Assembly (NCBI GenBank): GCA_022616275.1
Contig: JAKEFB010000184.1
Span: forward strand, 1 to 43,323
Length of the DNA stretch: 43,323 nucleotides
DNA from: Chloroflexota bacterium
GTDB lineage: Bacteria; Chloroflexota; Anaerolineae; Promineifilales; Promineifilaceae
Direction: 5' to 3'
The notes beneath the pieces were generated by a model. The model was not told where the DNA came from. It worked only from the letters and a program-made list of their open reading frames with translations, and searched no databases. Position numbers and translations under genes: made by a program. This document shows positions 15,736 through 23,394 of the stretch, piece by piece. Numbering within the stretch: position 1 is the first letter of the stretch; the number at the start of each line of letters is the position of its first letter.

Positions 15736-16442
15736 TCCCTAACCTCATACATCGTTAGCAATTCGTTGACCAGGTTCTTCTGGGCCACGACGTTTATAGC
15801 AAAGCCGCGCTCGCGGAGCAACGCCAGCAGATCGTCGCCGTCGCCGTCGGAGGAGAGGACGACCAGCGCCCGGCCGCCGGGCCGGAGGGCGTCAGCCAAA
15901 TGGCCGGCAAAGCGCTCAAAGACGTCCTCGCCCCGCCAGGCGTGGTCGAGACCACTCCGCGGCCGGCCGCGGTGGAACGGCGGGTTAAACAACACCAGGT
16001 CGAAGCGCCGGCCGGCGACCGGCGTGAACAGGTCGCCCTGGAGGACCTCGATCTCTTCCTCCAACCGGTTCAGCAGGACGTTCATCCGGGCGCAGCGCAC
16101 CGCGTCCGGGTTGATGTCCACGGCCGTCACCCGCCCCCCGCGCCGGGCGGCAAAAATCGCGCCCACGCCGGAGCCTGTACCTAAATCCAGAACCTGCACG
16201 CCTCGCTCCAGCGGCAGCCCGACCAGCGAGCGGACCATAAATTGGCCCGTCCGCAGCAGGACGGGGTTAAAAACCTCCGGCAAAACAATCAGCGGCACAC
16301 CGTCAATCTCCTCCAGGACCAACCGGCCATAGCGCCGGCCGAGCGCCCGGTAGCGCAGCGCCAGCCAGCGGCGCACCACCGCCCCGATAGCCCGGCCCAG
16401 CCAGGAGGAAGTTGGTTGCAGAGGTATGTCGGTCTTGAACAT
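15732..16442 (-). CDS. Class I SAM methyltransferase, PrmC/RsmC-like (NPPF motif)
   Basis: A 236-residue protein with a Rossmann methyltransferase fold: motif I VLDLGTGSGVGAIFAA near residues 84-99, an acidic loop VTAVDINPDA near 105-113, and the catalytic FNPPF near 152-156. The NPPF/NPPY motif is typical of N-methyltransferases acting on glutamine amides or nucleobase amino groups (PrmC, RsmC, TrmN6 types). The region before motif I (residues 1-80) lacks a known domain. It lies in the radical SAM operon, where it could methylate a small molecule, but a housekeeping role is equally possible. Confidence 0.85.
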   Translation of the reverse strand: MFKTDIPLQPTSSWLGRAIGAVVRRWLALRYRALGRRYGRLVLEEIDGVPLIVLPEVFNPVLLRTGQFMVRSLVGLPLERGVQVLDLGTGSGVGAIFAARRGGRVTAVDINPDAVRCARMNVLLNRLEEEIEVLQGDLFTPVAGRRFDLVLFNPPFHRGRPRSGLDHAWRGEDVFERFAGHLADALRPGGRALVVLSSDGDGDDLLALLRERGFAINVVAQKNLVNELLTMYEVRE

Positions 16443-16460
16443 CTTTGTCCTTGGTCATTC

Positions 16461-16606
16461 GTTATTGGTTATTGATCATCAGGTAACTATCAGCCTCTCT
16501 AGCTGTGGCCGGTCTCAGACCGCGCCACTCCAGGCTCGGTCATGAGACCGGCCTGAGCAGTTACATCATCAGGTGGTAATAACCAATCACCAATTTACCA
16601 ATAACC
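16461..16606. repeat. ATTGGTTATT inverted repeat element interrupted by a second element
   Basis: The outer arms are ATTGGTTATT (16464-16473) and AATAACCAAT (16578-16587), with more CAATCACCAA/CCAATAACC words to the right. Between them lies an 80-bp insert (16485-16564) flanked by the direct repeat ATCATCAGGT (16475-16484 and 16565-16574). Removing the insert and one repeat copy restores a compact palindrome with a 14-nt loop. Confidence 0.75.
16485..16564. mobile_element. Inserted 80-bp hairpin element with 10-bp target duplication
   Basis: The core hairpin pairs GGCCGGTCTCAGACCG (16507-16522) with CGGTC plus TGAGACCGGCC (16537-16553), with one bulged A. It is flanked by perfect 10-bp direct repeats and sits inside another repeat element. 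A partial relative is at 4500-4521. It encodes nothing; the transposing enzyme, if any, is elsewhere. Confidence 0.6.
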
Positions 16607-16610
16607 TCTT

Positions 16611-17414
16611 TCATCTCCGCTCTAGCACCATCAAATAATGATCGCCCCAGCCACCGGTCAGGCGAGCGGTGGCTTCTTCCAGGCGGTTGAGCCGGCCGAA
16701 GAGCCCTGACCAGCGTTTGAGCAGGTGCTCCAGGTAACTGGGCGGCAGCCACAGACCCAGGCTCTCCGTACACAGGTGGCGGAACCAGGGAGCAAAGTCC
16801 CGGCGCAACCGGCCGGCCGGAGGATACCAGACCGGGATGGCGGCCGGCCCAATCCGGGCCTTTGCCCGGCCGCCCAGGCGACGGAAAGCCACCCGCGCCT
16901 GCCCATGCAGCAGGTGCCAGCCGATTTCCCAGGGGCAAAACGGCCCCATTGGCACGAGGATCAGCTTGCCGCCCGGCCGGACTATCTCGGCCAGCGCCCC
17001 GGCCAGCGGCCGCCAGTCGCCAATGGTGTTCAGGCCGCCAAAGTTGCTGAAAGCGCCGTCGAATAGTTGATGGTTGGTGGTTGATGGTTGATGGTTGGTG
17101 GTGAGTTCCTGTAAAGCAAGCTGGACGGCCGTTATCCGGCCGTCTACCCCGGCCTGGTGGGCTTTCTCGGTGGCTATGCGAATCATCTCCGCCGAGCCAT
17201 CGGTGGCCGTCACCTGCACCCCCTGCTGCGCCAGCCAGACCGCGTCCTCGCCCGTGCCGCAGGCCAGCTCCAACACCCGCTGCCCGGCCGTGAAATGCTT
17301 GGCCAGTCGCCGCCAGACCCGTCGCCGCCACATCTTCCCCAGCAACGACTGCGTAAAAGACGCATCATAATCCCCGGCAAAATTATCAAAAGCTGCCGGA
17401 TCAACCTCTACCAT
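16611..17414 (-). CDS. Class I SAM methyltransferase (UbiE/Methyltransf_11 type) with in-frame repeat insert
   Basis: A 267-residue methyltransferase. Motif I VLELACGTGEDAVWLA lies near residues 47-62, followed by VTATDGSAEMIRIA and, after an insert, FDGAFSNFGGLNTI. The helical C-terminal part (GPFCPWEIGWHLL, YLEHLLKRW) resembles small-molecule C-, N- or O-methyltransferases. Residues about 105-116 (TTNHQPSTTNHQ) come from a dispersed GTTGATGGTTGG-word array inserted just before a conserved strand. ATG 17414 is chosen because the protein then begins with a normal FDxFAxDYD motif; a GTG at 17444 is in frame but lies next to repeat DNA. The substrate is presumably shared with the flanking radical SAM enzymes. 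Confidence 0.85.
   Translation of the reverse strand: MVEVDPAAFDNFAGDYDASFTQSLLGKMWRRRVWRRLAKHFTAGQRVLELACGTGEDAVWLAQQGVQVTATDGSAEMIRIATEKAHQAGVDGRITAVQLALQELTTNHQPSTTNHQLFDGAFSNFGGLNTIGDWRPLAGALAEIVRPGGKLILVPMGPFCPWEIGWHLLHGQARVAFRRLGGRAKARIGPAAIPVWYPPAGRLRRDFAPWFRHLCTESLGLWLPPSYLEHLLKRWSGLFGRLNRLEEATARLTGGWGDHYLMVLERR
17066..17103. repeat. Intragenic TTGATGGTTGG-word array
   Basis: Tandem GTTGATGGTTGGTGG words inside the UbiE-type methyltransferase gene, in frame. The same word family forms the intergenic inverted repeat at 26970-27049. Confidence 0.85.
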
Positions 17415-17453
17415 GCTCTGAACTTTAGTAAACCCTCGAAGCACAAGAGTCCT

Positions 17454-17485
17454 AATCCAAAATCTAAAATCTAAAATCCAAAATC
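17454..17485. repeat. AATCTAAA-word array
   Basis: Four imperfect copies of AATCCAAA/AATCTAAA between the second radical SAM gene (stop at 17484) and the downstream methyltransferase. It is the complement of the array at 15233-15268. Confidence 0.85.
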
Positions 17486-18941
17486 ACCACGCGTCGGCCG
17501 CCCGTTCCCTGGCCGCCCAACCCCGGCCGCTGGGTGGCTGTTCCTCGCCCTCTTCTCGCTCGTGGCGAGACAGGTACATCCCCAGCCGGCCGCGCTGGGC
17601 GTTGACGAACATCCTGGCCATGTGCAGGTAGTCATGCGAACCGGTGAGGCGGGCTTTGTTCAGATTGACCTCGTTGACCATCCAGCGGGTGGCATGGTCG
17701 TAAAAACGGCGCGAGTAACGGCCGGCCACCTTCAGGTCCCGGTCGGTATGCTCCAGCCAGTTGTGCGGGGCCACCACCCGCCCGGCCACCCTGTCGTGGT
17801 ACTTCGTACCTTTAATGGGGTAGGCCACCGTGGTCAGGAAGACGTCCGGGTTTGACTTCTTCAGGTGGTCAACCGTCGCCTCCAGGTCGGCGATCTCTTC
17901 TCCCTCGTAGCCGAGCATGATAAACATCCCGACCTCAATCCCCCGGGCCTGGAGCAGCTTTGTTTTGGCCTGGATGTCGGCCACGTTGGCCTTGCGCTCC
18001 ATGCCGTCCAGGATGCGTTGCGAGCCGCTCTCCGCGCCAATCCACAGCCGGTAACAGCCCATCCCGTCCAGCGCCTCAATGACCGCCTCGTTCAGCCGGT
18101 CCGCCCGGCTAATGCACTCAAAGGGCAGGCGCAATCCGCGCTCCTTCAGCAGGCCGGCGTAGGCCAGGAACCAGCGCGGATGAATGGTCAGCACGTCGTC
18201 GGCGTACCACAATTGGTCGGGGTTGTAACGCTCCTTGATCCAGGTCACTTCTTCGACGACCTCCTCCGGCCGGCGGCGGCGGTGGGTGTGGCCAAAGACG
18301 GAGTGGCTGCACCAGTTGCAAACGTAAGGGCAGCCCCGGGCGGTAATGAGCGAGACCGAACTGAGGCCGTGGTGCGTTTTCCAGGTTGCCAGGTAGCGGT
18401 CCATGTCAATCGCTTCCCGGTCGGGCCAGGGCTGGGCGGAGAGGTCCTTGATCTGCGGCCGGGCCGGGGTCCTCACCGGCCGGCCATCGCCGTCGCCAAA
18501 GATAATTCCCTGGACCGCTTCCAGCCCGCTCAGGCCATGCCGGGCCAGGTGGGGAATCAGCTCTTCCAGCGTCTCTTCCCCCTCGCCCACGACGACAATG
18601 TCCACGCCGGCCGCCAGGTACTCCTGGGCGTAATTGACCGGCTCCGGCCCGCCAAGGACGACCTTCGCACCCACCTCCCGGCACAACTGGACCTGCCGGA
18701 GGATGTTTTGCTTGGTCATCAGATTACAGTACAGCCCGACCAGCCCCGGCCGCTCCCGGCGAACCATTTCGGCAAAATCGGCCATCGTCTGAAAGGTCGT
18801 ATCGTACAGGTGTACGTCAAAGCCGCGCGCCTTCAGGTGGGAAGAAATGTACAACAACCCCAACGTCGGGTAAGGCTTCATAATCTTCTGTTCGTGTTCA
18901 TCTTCGGCAATGAAATAGCCGTGGGATAACAGGATATCCAT
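17484..18941 (-). CDS. B12-binding radical SAM protein, second of three
   Basis: A 485-residue COG1032-type enzyme. The N-terminal cobalamin domain (about 1-140) starts with KPYPTLGLLYISSHLKARG and contains VVLGGPEPVN and VVVGEGEETLEEL. The radical SAM core (about 195-420) has ARGCPYVCNWC with Cys204, Cys208 and Cys211, then IGAESGSQRILDGMERK and MFIMLGYEGE. The C-terminal 70 residues form a charged tail (HEREEGEEQPPSGRGW). It shares layout and many motifs with the gene just upstream (18959-20569), so the pair probably arose by duplication and may act in sequence on the same substrate. The ATG at 18941 lies 17 bp after the upstream stop, consistent with co-translation. Confidence 0.9.
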   Translation of the reverse strand: MDILLSHGYFIAEDEHEQKIMKPYPTLGLLYISSHLKARGFDVHLYDTTFQTMADFAEMVRRERPGLVGLYCNLMTKQNILRQVQLCREVGAKVVLGGPEPVNYAQEYLAAGVDIVVVGEGEETLEELIPHLARHGLSGLEAVQGIIFGDGDGRPVRTPARPQIKDLSAQPWPDREAIDMDRYLATWKTHHGLSSVSLITARGCPYVCNWCSHSVFGHTHRRRRPEEVVEEVTWIKERYNPDQLWYADDVLTIHPRWFLAYAGLLKERGLRLPFECISRADRLNEAVIEALDGMGCYRLWIGAESGSQRILDGMERKANVADIQAKTKLLQARGIEVGMFIMLGYEGEEIADLEATVDHLKKSNPDVFLTTVAYPIKGTKYHDRVAGRVVAPHNWLEHTDRDLKVAGRYSRRFYDHATRWMVNEVNLNKARLTGSHDYLHMARMFVNAQRGRLGMYLSRHEREEGEEQPPSGRGWAARERAADAW

Positions 18942-18958
18942 AGTTCAGCACTCAGTCC

Positions 18959-20569
18959 TTATCCCTCACTTTGCGGCGTCGGCCGGGCGGCTTCTTCCAG
19001 GCTCATATGGGGCATGGGGGCCACGCCCTGGTGAGGAATCCTGGCCAGCCGGTCGAGTTTAGCCCGTTCCAGGGGCAGTGTGCCCAGCCGGTAGACAATG
19101 GCCACCGCTTCGCGAAGGTGGGCCGGCCGCAGTTGCCAGGGGTGGGGCAGGACGCGCCTGAGTGACACCCAGCCCCGCCGGGAGCGGAACTCTTTGTGCA
19201 GGACAACGTGCAACTGGCGGTAAAAGACGGTCGTAAAGGGGCCATTATACATCATGGCCAGGTCGGCCGAATCCAGCCAGTTCTGTTTTTCGCCCAGTTG
19301 CAGCCGGACGTTTTCGTAAAACTTTGTGCCCGGCAGAGCGTAAGAAACCGACATACCCACGTCGTCAGGCAGGCAGTCGCGCACCATCTGCAACGTCCGC
19401 TCAATGTCCTGGCGGGTCTCGCCGGGGTAGCCGAACTGGAGGAAAAACCCGACCCGAATACCGGCAGCGTGCAGGCGGCGGGTGGCCTCCACAATCTGTT
19501 CTACCTTCGTCCCCTTTTCCATGGCGTTCAAGATTTTCTGCGAGCCCGATTCCGCACCCATCCACAAGATGTTGCAGCCGGCGCGGCGCAGGCCGTCCAC
19601 GTCTTTGTCGCTGCGCACCACCAGGTCGGCCCGGCTCAGGCACTTGAACGGCACCAGCGCCTCCTGCTGCTCCACCTGGTCGGCAAAGCGCTGCCACCAG
19701 CCGGGCTTGAGGCCCATAATATCGTCGGCAAACCAGACGTGGTCCGGCCGGTACGTTTCCTTAAGCCACTTTAGCTCAGTGACGACGTTCTCCGGGCTGC
19801 GGGAATTGTAACGCTGACCCCAAATCGGCTTGGCGCACCAGTTGCAGTGGTAGGGGCAGCCCCGGGTGGTGACCATGTTCATCGAGTAAAAGCCGTGGCG
19901 CTCCAGCCAGATTTTCCGGTAGCGGTCCACGTCCACCAGGTCCCAGGCCGGGAATGGCAGCGTGTCCACATCCTTGATGTCCGGCCGGCGGGCGTTCCGG
20001 CGGAAGAGAGGGGGAGAGGGGGGGAGGGGGGGAGGGGGAGAGATTTCTCCTTGTCTACCCGCTCGGAGAGCGACCGTCTCTCCCTCCTTATAAGCCAGGC
20101 CCAAAATCTCACCAAACGGCGTCTCCGTCCGGCCGGTCAGCCTGTCGAGCAGTTCAGCCAGCGTTACCTCTCCTTCGCCCAGGAGGACGAAGTCAGCTCC
20201 CTGCTTCAGGTACTGCTCGGCGTGATCGGTGGCGTCCGAACCGCACATGATGGTGACGCAACCGCGCTGCCGGGCCATGCCGATCATCGTGAACGCCGCC
20301 TGGCGCATTCGCAGCAGGCACATTTTGGACAGATAGTTGAAGTTGTCCTCGTAAATGACGGCAAAGTCCGGCCGCTCCCGGTCCAGGGCGGCCGCCCACT
20401 CCTCCTCTGACTCGGCCAGCATGGCGTCGAACAAAGCCGCCTGGTAGCCTCGCTCACGAATGAAGCTGGCCGCGTAGAGCGTGCCCAGGGGCGGGTATGG
20501 TTGCATGGCCGCCCAGAGCTTGGGATCAAATTTCAGGTAATAAGATTGGCCAAAAAGCACTTTAGGCAT
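18959..20569 (-). CDS. B12-binding radical SAM protein, third of three, with in-frame repeat insert
   Basis: A 536-residue COG1032-type enzyme. The cobalamin domain (1-150) starts PKVLFGQSYYLKFDP and contains QPYPPLGTLYAASFIRERG, MCGSDATDHAEQ and LLGEGEVTLAEL. The radical SAM core has TRGCPYHCNWC (Cys238, Cys242, Cys245) and MGAESGSQKILNAMEKG, then a C-terminal helical region. Residues about 170-195 include SPPPPLPPSPPL, coded by a GGGGGAGAGG array and the shared CGCTCGGAGAGCGACC core, just before the conserved DIKDVDTLPFPAWDLVD. I use the ATG at 20569 because it overlaps the upstream stop (TAATG); the frame's extra N-terminus only re-reads the neighbour. The substrate is unknown. Confidence 0.9.
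   Translation of the reverse strand: MPKVLFGQSYYLKFDPKLWAAMQPYPPLGTLYAASFIRERGYQAALFDAMLAESEEEWAAALDRERPDFAVIYEDNFNYLSKMCLLRMRQAAFTMIGMARQRGCVTIMCGSDATDHAEQYLKQGADFVLLGEGEVTLAELLDRLTGRTETPFGEILGLAYKEGETVALRAGRQGEISPPPPLPPSPPLFRRNARRPDIKDVDTLPFPAWDLVDVDRYRKIWLERHGFYSMNMVTTRGCPYHCNWCAKPIWGQRYNSRSPENVVTELKWLKETYRPDHVWFADDIMGLKPGWWQRFADQVEQQEALVPFKCLSRADLVVRSDKDVDGLRRAGCNILWMGAESGSQKILNAMEKGTKVEQIVEATRRLHAAGIRVGFFLQFGYPGETRQDIERTLQMVRDCLPDDVGMSVSYALPGTKFYENVRLQLGEKQNWLDSADLAMMYNGPFTTVFYRQLHVVLHKEFRSRRGWVSLRRVLPHPWQLRPAHLREAVAIVYRLGTLPLERAKLDRLARIPHQGVAPMPHMSLEEAARPTPQSEG
19998..20085. repeat. Intragenic GGGGGAGAGG array with CGCTCG-AGAGCG core
   Basis: Runs of GGGGGAG/GGGAGAG words beside CGCTCGGAGAGCGACC (20060-20075), which matches 10951-10966 in murE at 15 of 16 positions. 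The two host genes run in opposite directions, so the element is read in opposite orientations. Confidence 0.8.
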
Positions 20570-21537
20570 TATCGCCTTCCTTCTACATCCGAGCGCGTCA
20601 CCGCCTGCCAGTGACTGGCAAACTCTTCGAGAGTGCGCCGGCCGTGGCTGTGGAAATGGCCCTTGCACCAGTCGGCCGAAAAAGCCGTCTCATCCCCGCC
20701 GTGACGGCGGGTGAACTTGCGGATCTTACGGGCCATCTCCCACCTCTCCAGCCAGCCGCCGGGAGGCGTACGCAGCGCCAGCTCGGCCAGGGTCCGCCAC
20801 AAAGCCGCCCGGTCGGGTGCGGCTGGCAGCTCGGCGGCCAGGGTGCGCGGCCGGTCAAGGGCGTTAGGCAAAAAGTCGGCCACCCAGCCGTTCACCTGGC
20901 GCATTTTCTGGTAAGTGGCCAGGCCGGCAATAGGCACCATCTGGACCAACTCGCGGGCCGTGTACAGGTTCCGCTCCTGGAAAACCAGGGCCCTTTCCGA
21001 CAAAAAATAGTTGGGGCACAGGTCAACGCCGCGCCGGGCGGCGATTCTGACGACCAGGATGACCATCGCCCGGCACAACCACAACCGGCCGGCGGCGGTG
21101 ACGACCAGGTAATCAATGTCGGCGTTAGGCTCGACGTTGTCCACGGCCAGGGAGCCGGTGACGGCAACCATGTGTACGAACGGCAGCGCTGCCATCAGCC
21201 GGCCGTAATAGACGGCCCGTGGCCACATCTGCCGGGCCACGCCGGCCCGCCGCTGGCGCGTGTCCACGATGGCAGCCCGGCCGGGCAGGGCAAAGAAGCC
21301 GTTGTTCCGGTACAGGCGTTGCGGCACCAGGCGGCCGTTGTTGAGCACGCCCTGGACTTCCGGAGCTGAGGCCGGCACGCCCACCAGGTAGCGGTGGACT
21401 TCAGCGGCCGTCAGAGGATAGTCAAAAATATCTACGTAGGTAACGGTCTGGAGAACGGCCGTTTCCAGCCGGGACAAGGACGGCTCACCCGCTGATTCGG
21501 GGAGTCCAGAGGTCGTTGTCTCAAAGCTGCTCTGCAT
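20569..21537 (-). CDS. Nucleotidyltransferase-fold protein heading the radical SAM operon
   Basis: A 322-residue soluble protein. Residues about 25-90 look like a winged-helix domain (YVDIFDYPLTAAEVHRYL). Residues about 120-180 carry a nucleotidyltransferase-type motif: VAVTGSLAVDNVEPNADIDYLVV, given here as GS at 128-129 with Asp140 and Asp142 as metal ligands. The C-terminal half is helical with several Trp/Arg-rich stretches. This layout is known in uncharacterised proteins beside B12 radical SAM genes, in my recollection. It starts at 21537 and its stop overlaps the next ATG (TAATG), so it is the likely first gene of the operon. It may adenylylate or otherwise activate a substrate; that is inference. 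Confidence 0.72.
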   Translation of the reverse strand: MQSSFETTTSGLPESAGEPSLSRLETAVLQTVTYVDIFDYPLTAAEVHRYLVGVPASAPEVQGVLNNGRLVPQRLYRNNGFFALPGRAAIVDTRQRRAGVARQMWPRAVYYGRLMAALPFVHMVAVTGSLAVDNVEPNADIDYLVVTAAGRLWLCRAMVILVVRIAARRGVDLCPNYFLSERALVFQERNLYTARELVQMVPIAGLATYQKMRQVNGWVADFLPNALDRPRTLAAELPAAPDRAALWRTLAELALRTPPGGWLERWEMARKIRKFTRRHGGDETAFSADWCKGHFHSHGRRTLEEFASHWQAVTRSDVEGRR

Positions 21538-21650
21538 GACGGCCCACCTTCGTCCTGTTTTGTTTCAGTGTGGCGGCCGGCGTCAATCCCAGCCTTATAC
21601 CAGTACCAGGGTGTTATAACGGAGGACTAGGCTATGTTTGGATGCCAGTT

Positions 21651-21674
21651 AAGCCGCGTTTGACTACGCGGCTT
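21651..21674. repeat. Hairpin AAGCCGCGT / ACGCGGCTT
   Basis: Perfect 9-bp arms (21651-21659 and 21666-21674) with a 6-nt loop. No T-run follows. It may be a terminator remnant or another dispersed palindrome. Confidence 0.6.
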
Positions 21675-21786
21675 CGGCTGCGGTCCACCGAGAACGCTAC
21701 TATACTAAAACAAAACGACAATGGCCACAACAGGTTGCCGCCGATTGCTTTAGCTTATTATCTGGCTTTTAGATGGGAGACCGTTC

Positions 21787-21839
21787 AGACCCCGCAGGTC
21801 TTGAGGGCACGATAGTTTGTGTCCCGACCTGCGGGGTCT
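21787..21839. repeat. Long inverted repeat AGACCCCGCAGGTC
   Basis: Perfect 14-bp arms at 21787-21800 and 21826-21839; the 25-nt centre contains a further GGGCAC/GTGTCCC pairing. It lies 7 bp beyond the lipoprotein stop and could end that transcript. The compact GC palindrome style matches those at 32942 and 36685. Confidence 0.82.
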
Positions 21840-21846
21840 TGTTACT

Positions 21847-23211
21847 CTATGGCTCCGGTTGAGGGCAAACGGTCTCGGCCGTCAGGCTGGGGTTGGCGTA
21901 GCCCATGTCGGCCAGGGGGCCGGTGGGGTTTTCATAGGTGAGCAGCATGTTGGTAATGTTGGCGCAGGCAGTCGCCTGGTCCACACCGGCCGTCCACTCG
22001 ACGATCAGGCGCAGTGCGGCCTCGTAGAGGGGCGCGCCGGAGTAATTTTGCTCAAACCACGCCTGCCACTCCTGGACCGAAGCTGTGTCATTTTGCAGGG
22101 TGGCCAACAGAATGAGGCGGAAGGCGGCAAACTGGCGGCTGCTGTCATAGCTGCTTTCGCCGGTCAGCAGGCCGGCCGAGTCTTCCAGCGTGGCGTCGTT
22201 AACCACCTGGCTATAAAGGGCTTCGGCCGTTTCCCAGTCACCGGCGGCAAAGGCGTCGTTGGCGTCGTACAGCCGGTGAAAACGGTAATTGCTGGCGTCC
22301 CAGGTGGACGAGGCCAGGCTGACGCCCTGGCCGTCCCAGGCCCACACTTCCGTCCGGGCACGGTGAAGACCAGCCCCGGCCGAGCCAATCGTGCCGCCGT
22401 AGAGCACCAGGTCTGGCCGGCCGTCGCCGGTGGCGTCTTCCAGGCGCGGCTCGTCGTAGCTGAGGGAGATGGCCGGCTCACTGCCTTCCAGCGGAGGCTG
22501 CGGCGGCAGGACCACGTTCTGGACAGCGCCGGAGTGGTCGCTGAGGATAACGTAAAAGGAGTAGCAGGTGTGCGCGCCGCAGGCCCCGGAACGGAGAATA
22601 GCCTCTCGCCGGTTGTCGCCGCTCATGTCCGCGTCGCCCCAAATGATCGGCGCGCTGACCCAGTTGGTGTCGTTGCCGTCGGAGAAGCGGTAGATCACGC
22701 CACTACCGTTGACGACGATCAGGTCGCCCGGGTCGCCCCAGGGCATCGGGTTGTAATCCGGCTGGCGGGTCACTTCGCCGAGCAGGGTCGCCAGCCATTC
22801 GTCCCGGCCGTCGCCGTCCAGGTCTATCGCCCGCCACTGATCGGGGCTCTTTTGCCAGCCTGCTTCCTGCAGGGCCGCCTGGACGGCGGCCTGGTCTACG
22901 CTTTGGGCCCAGGCGCTAACCAGCCATTCCTCCACCCCAGCTATCGTCTCCGGTGCGGGACCAACGGCGGCCGGCGCTGTGGTCGGGGTGGGCATTGTCG
23001 CCGGCCCTGACGTAGGCGTGGGTATTGCCGTCGCCCCACCAACCAGCGTAGGCGTAGGGAGGATAGTCGGTTCGGCCGCGGCCGTGGCCGTCGCCCTGGC
23101 GGTGGCTAAAGGGGCAGCTCCCGGCTCCGGCGAAAGCGCCGGCCCAGTCAAACTGCAAGCTGAGCTACCCAGCAAAAAAATCACAAGCGTCAAGAAAATG
23201 GTTCGTTTCAT
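21847..23211 (-). CDS. Secreted lipoprotein with Pro/Thr linker, unknown function
   Basis: A 454-residue protein with a lipoprotein signal peptide: KRT, a hydrophobic stretch and lipobox GSSAC with Cys19. Residues about 30-80 are a Pro/Thr/Ala-rich linker with PTPT repeats, typical of Chloroflexota surface lipoproteins. The body contains FG-GAP/VCBS-like acidic segments (DLDGDGRDEWLATLL, DATGDGRPDLVLYGG) and, near the end, TPR-like helices (AFAAGDWETAEALYSQVV). The ATG at 23211 has AAGGA about 4 nt upstream. It probably sits on the outside of the cytoplasmic membrane; ligand or partner is unknown. It is monocistronic, with an inverted repeat just after the stop. Confidence 0.85.
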   Translation of the reverse strand: MKRTIFLTLVIFLLGSSACSLTGPALSPEPGAAPLATARATATAAAEPTILPTPTLVGGATAIPTPTSGPATMPTPTTAPAAVGPAPETIAGVEEWLVSAWAQSVDQAAVQAALQEAGWQKSPDQWRAIDLDGDGRDEWLATLLGEVTRQPDYNPMPWGDPGDLIVVNGSGVIYRFSDGNDTNWVSAPIIWGDADMSGDNRREAILRSGACGAHTCYSFYVILSDHSGAVQNVVLPPQPPLEGSEPAISLSYDEPRLEDATGDGRPDLVLYGGTIGSAGAGLHRARTEVWAWDGQGVSLASSTWDASNYRFHRLYDANDAFAAGDWETAEALYSQVVNDATLEDSAGLLTGESSYDSSRQFAAFRLILLATLQNDTASVQEWQAWFEQNYSGAPLYEAALRLIVEWTAGVDQATACANITNMLLTYENPTGPLADMGYANPSLTAETVCPQPEP

Positions 23212-23394
23212 GGTGTCCTTGCCAATTGATAGATCTGTTTAATGGACGGCCGGCAAGGGGCAGTATCGCGCCTTGCTGGCAGCGCCTGCCACATTGTAAT
23301 CAAAACGCGGTTCTTGGGAATAAGGTGTTGGTCAGTGATAGGCCCTGCGCCGGGCAGTCGTAGGGCTAGTTTATACCGGCCGCCGGCCGGCAAC

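Larger units (their letters stand above)
21538..21846. other. Intergenic region between the radical SAM operon and the lipoprotein gene
   Basis: About 309 bp without a convincing gene. It probably contains the promoter of the minus-strand operon near 21540-21600, though no clear -35/-10 pair stands out. It also has a 9-bp-arm hairpin (21651-21674) and the long inverted repeat at 21787-21839. A small plus-strand frame (21570-21815) has no family features and spans both hairpins, so I do not call it. Confidence 0.6.

Noticed and set aside
17865-18929. Plus-strand open frame of 354 codons opposite the second radical SAM gene
   Set aside because: The minus strand encodes a complete B12 radical SAM protein with all motifs; the plus frame is Pro/Arg/Gln-rich with no family features and arises from high-GC codon usage.
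21570-21815. Plus-strand frame of 81 codons in the gap before the lipoprotein
   Set aside because: It spans two hairpins, has no ribosome site and no family features.
21817-23010. Plus-strand open frame of 397 codons opposite the lipoprotein
   Set aside because: The minus strand has a lipobox, ribosome site and acidic repeats. The plus frame has no start signal and an arginine/valine/glycine-rich shadow composition.
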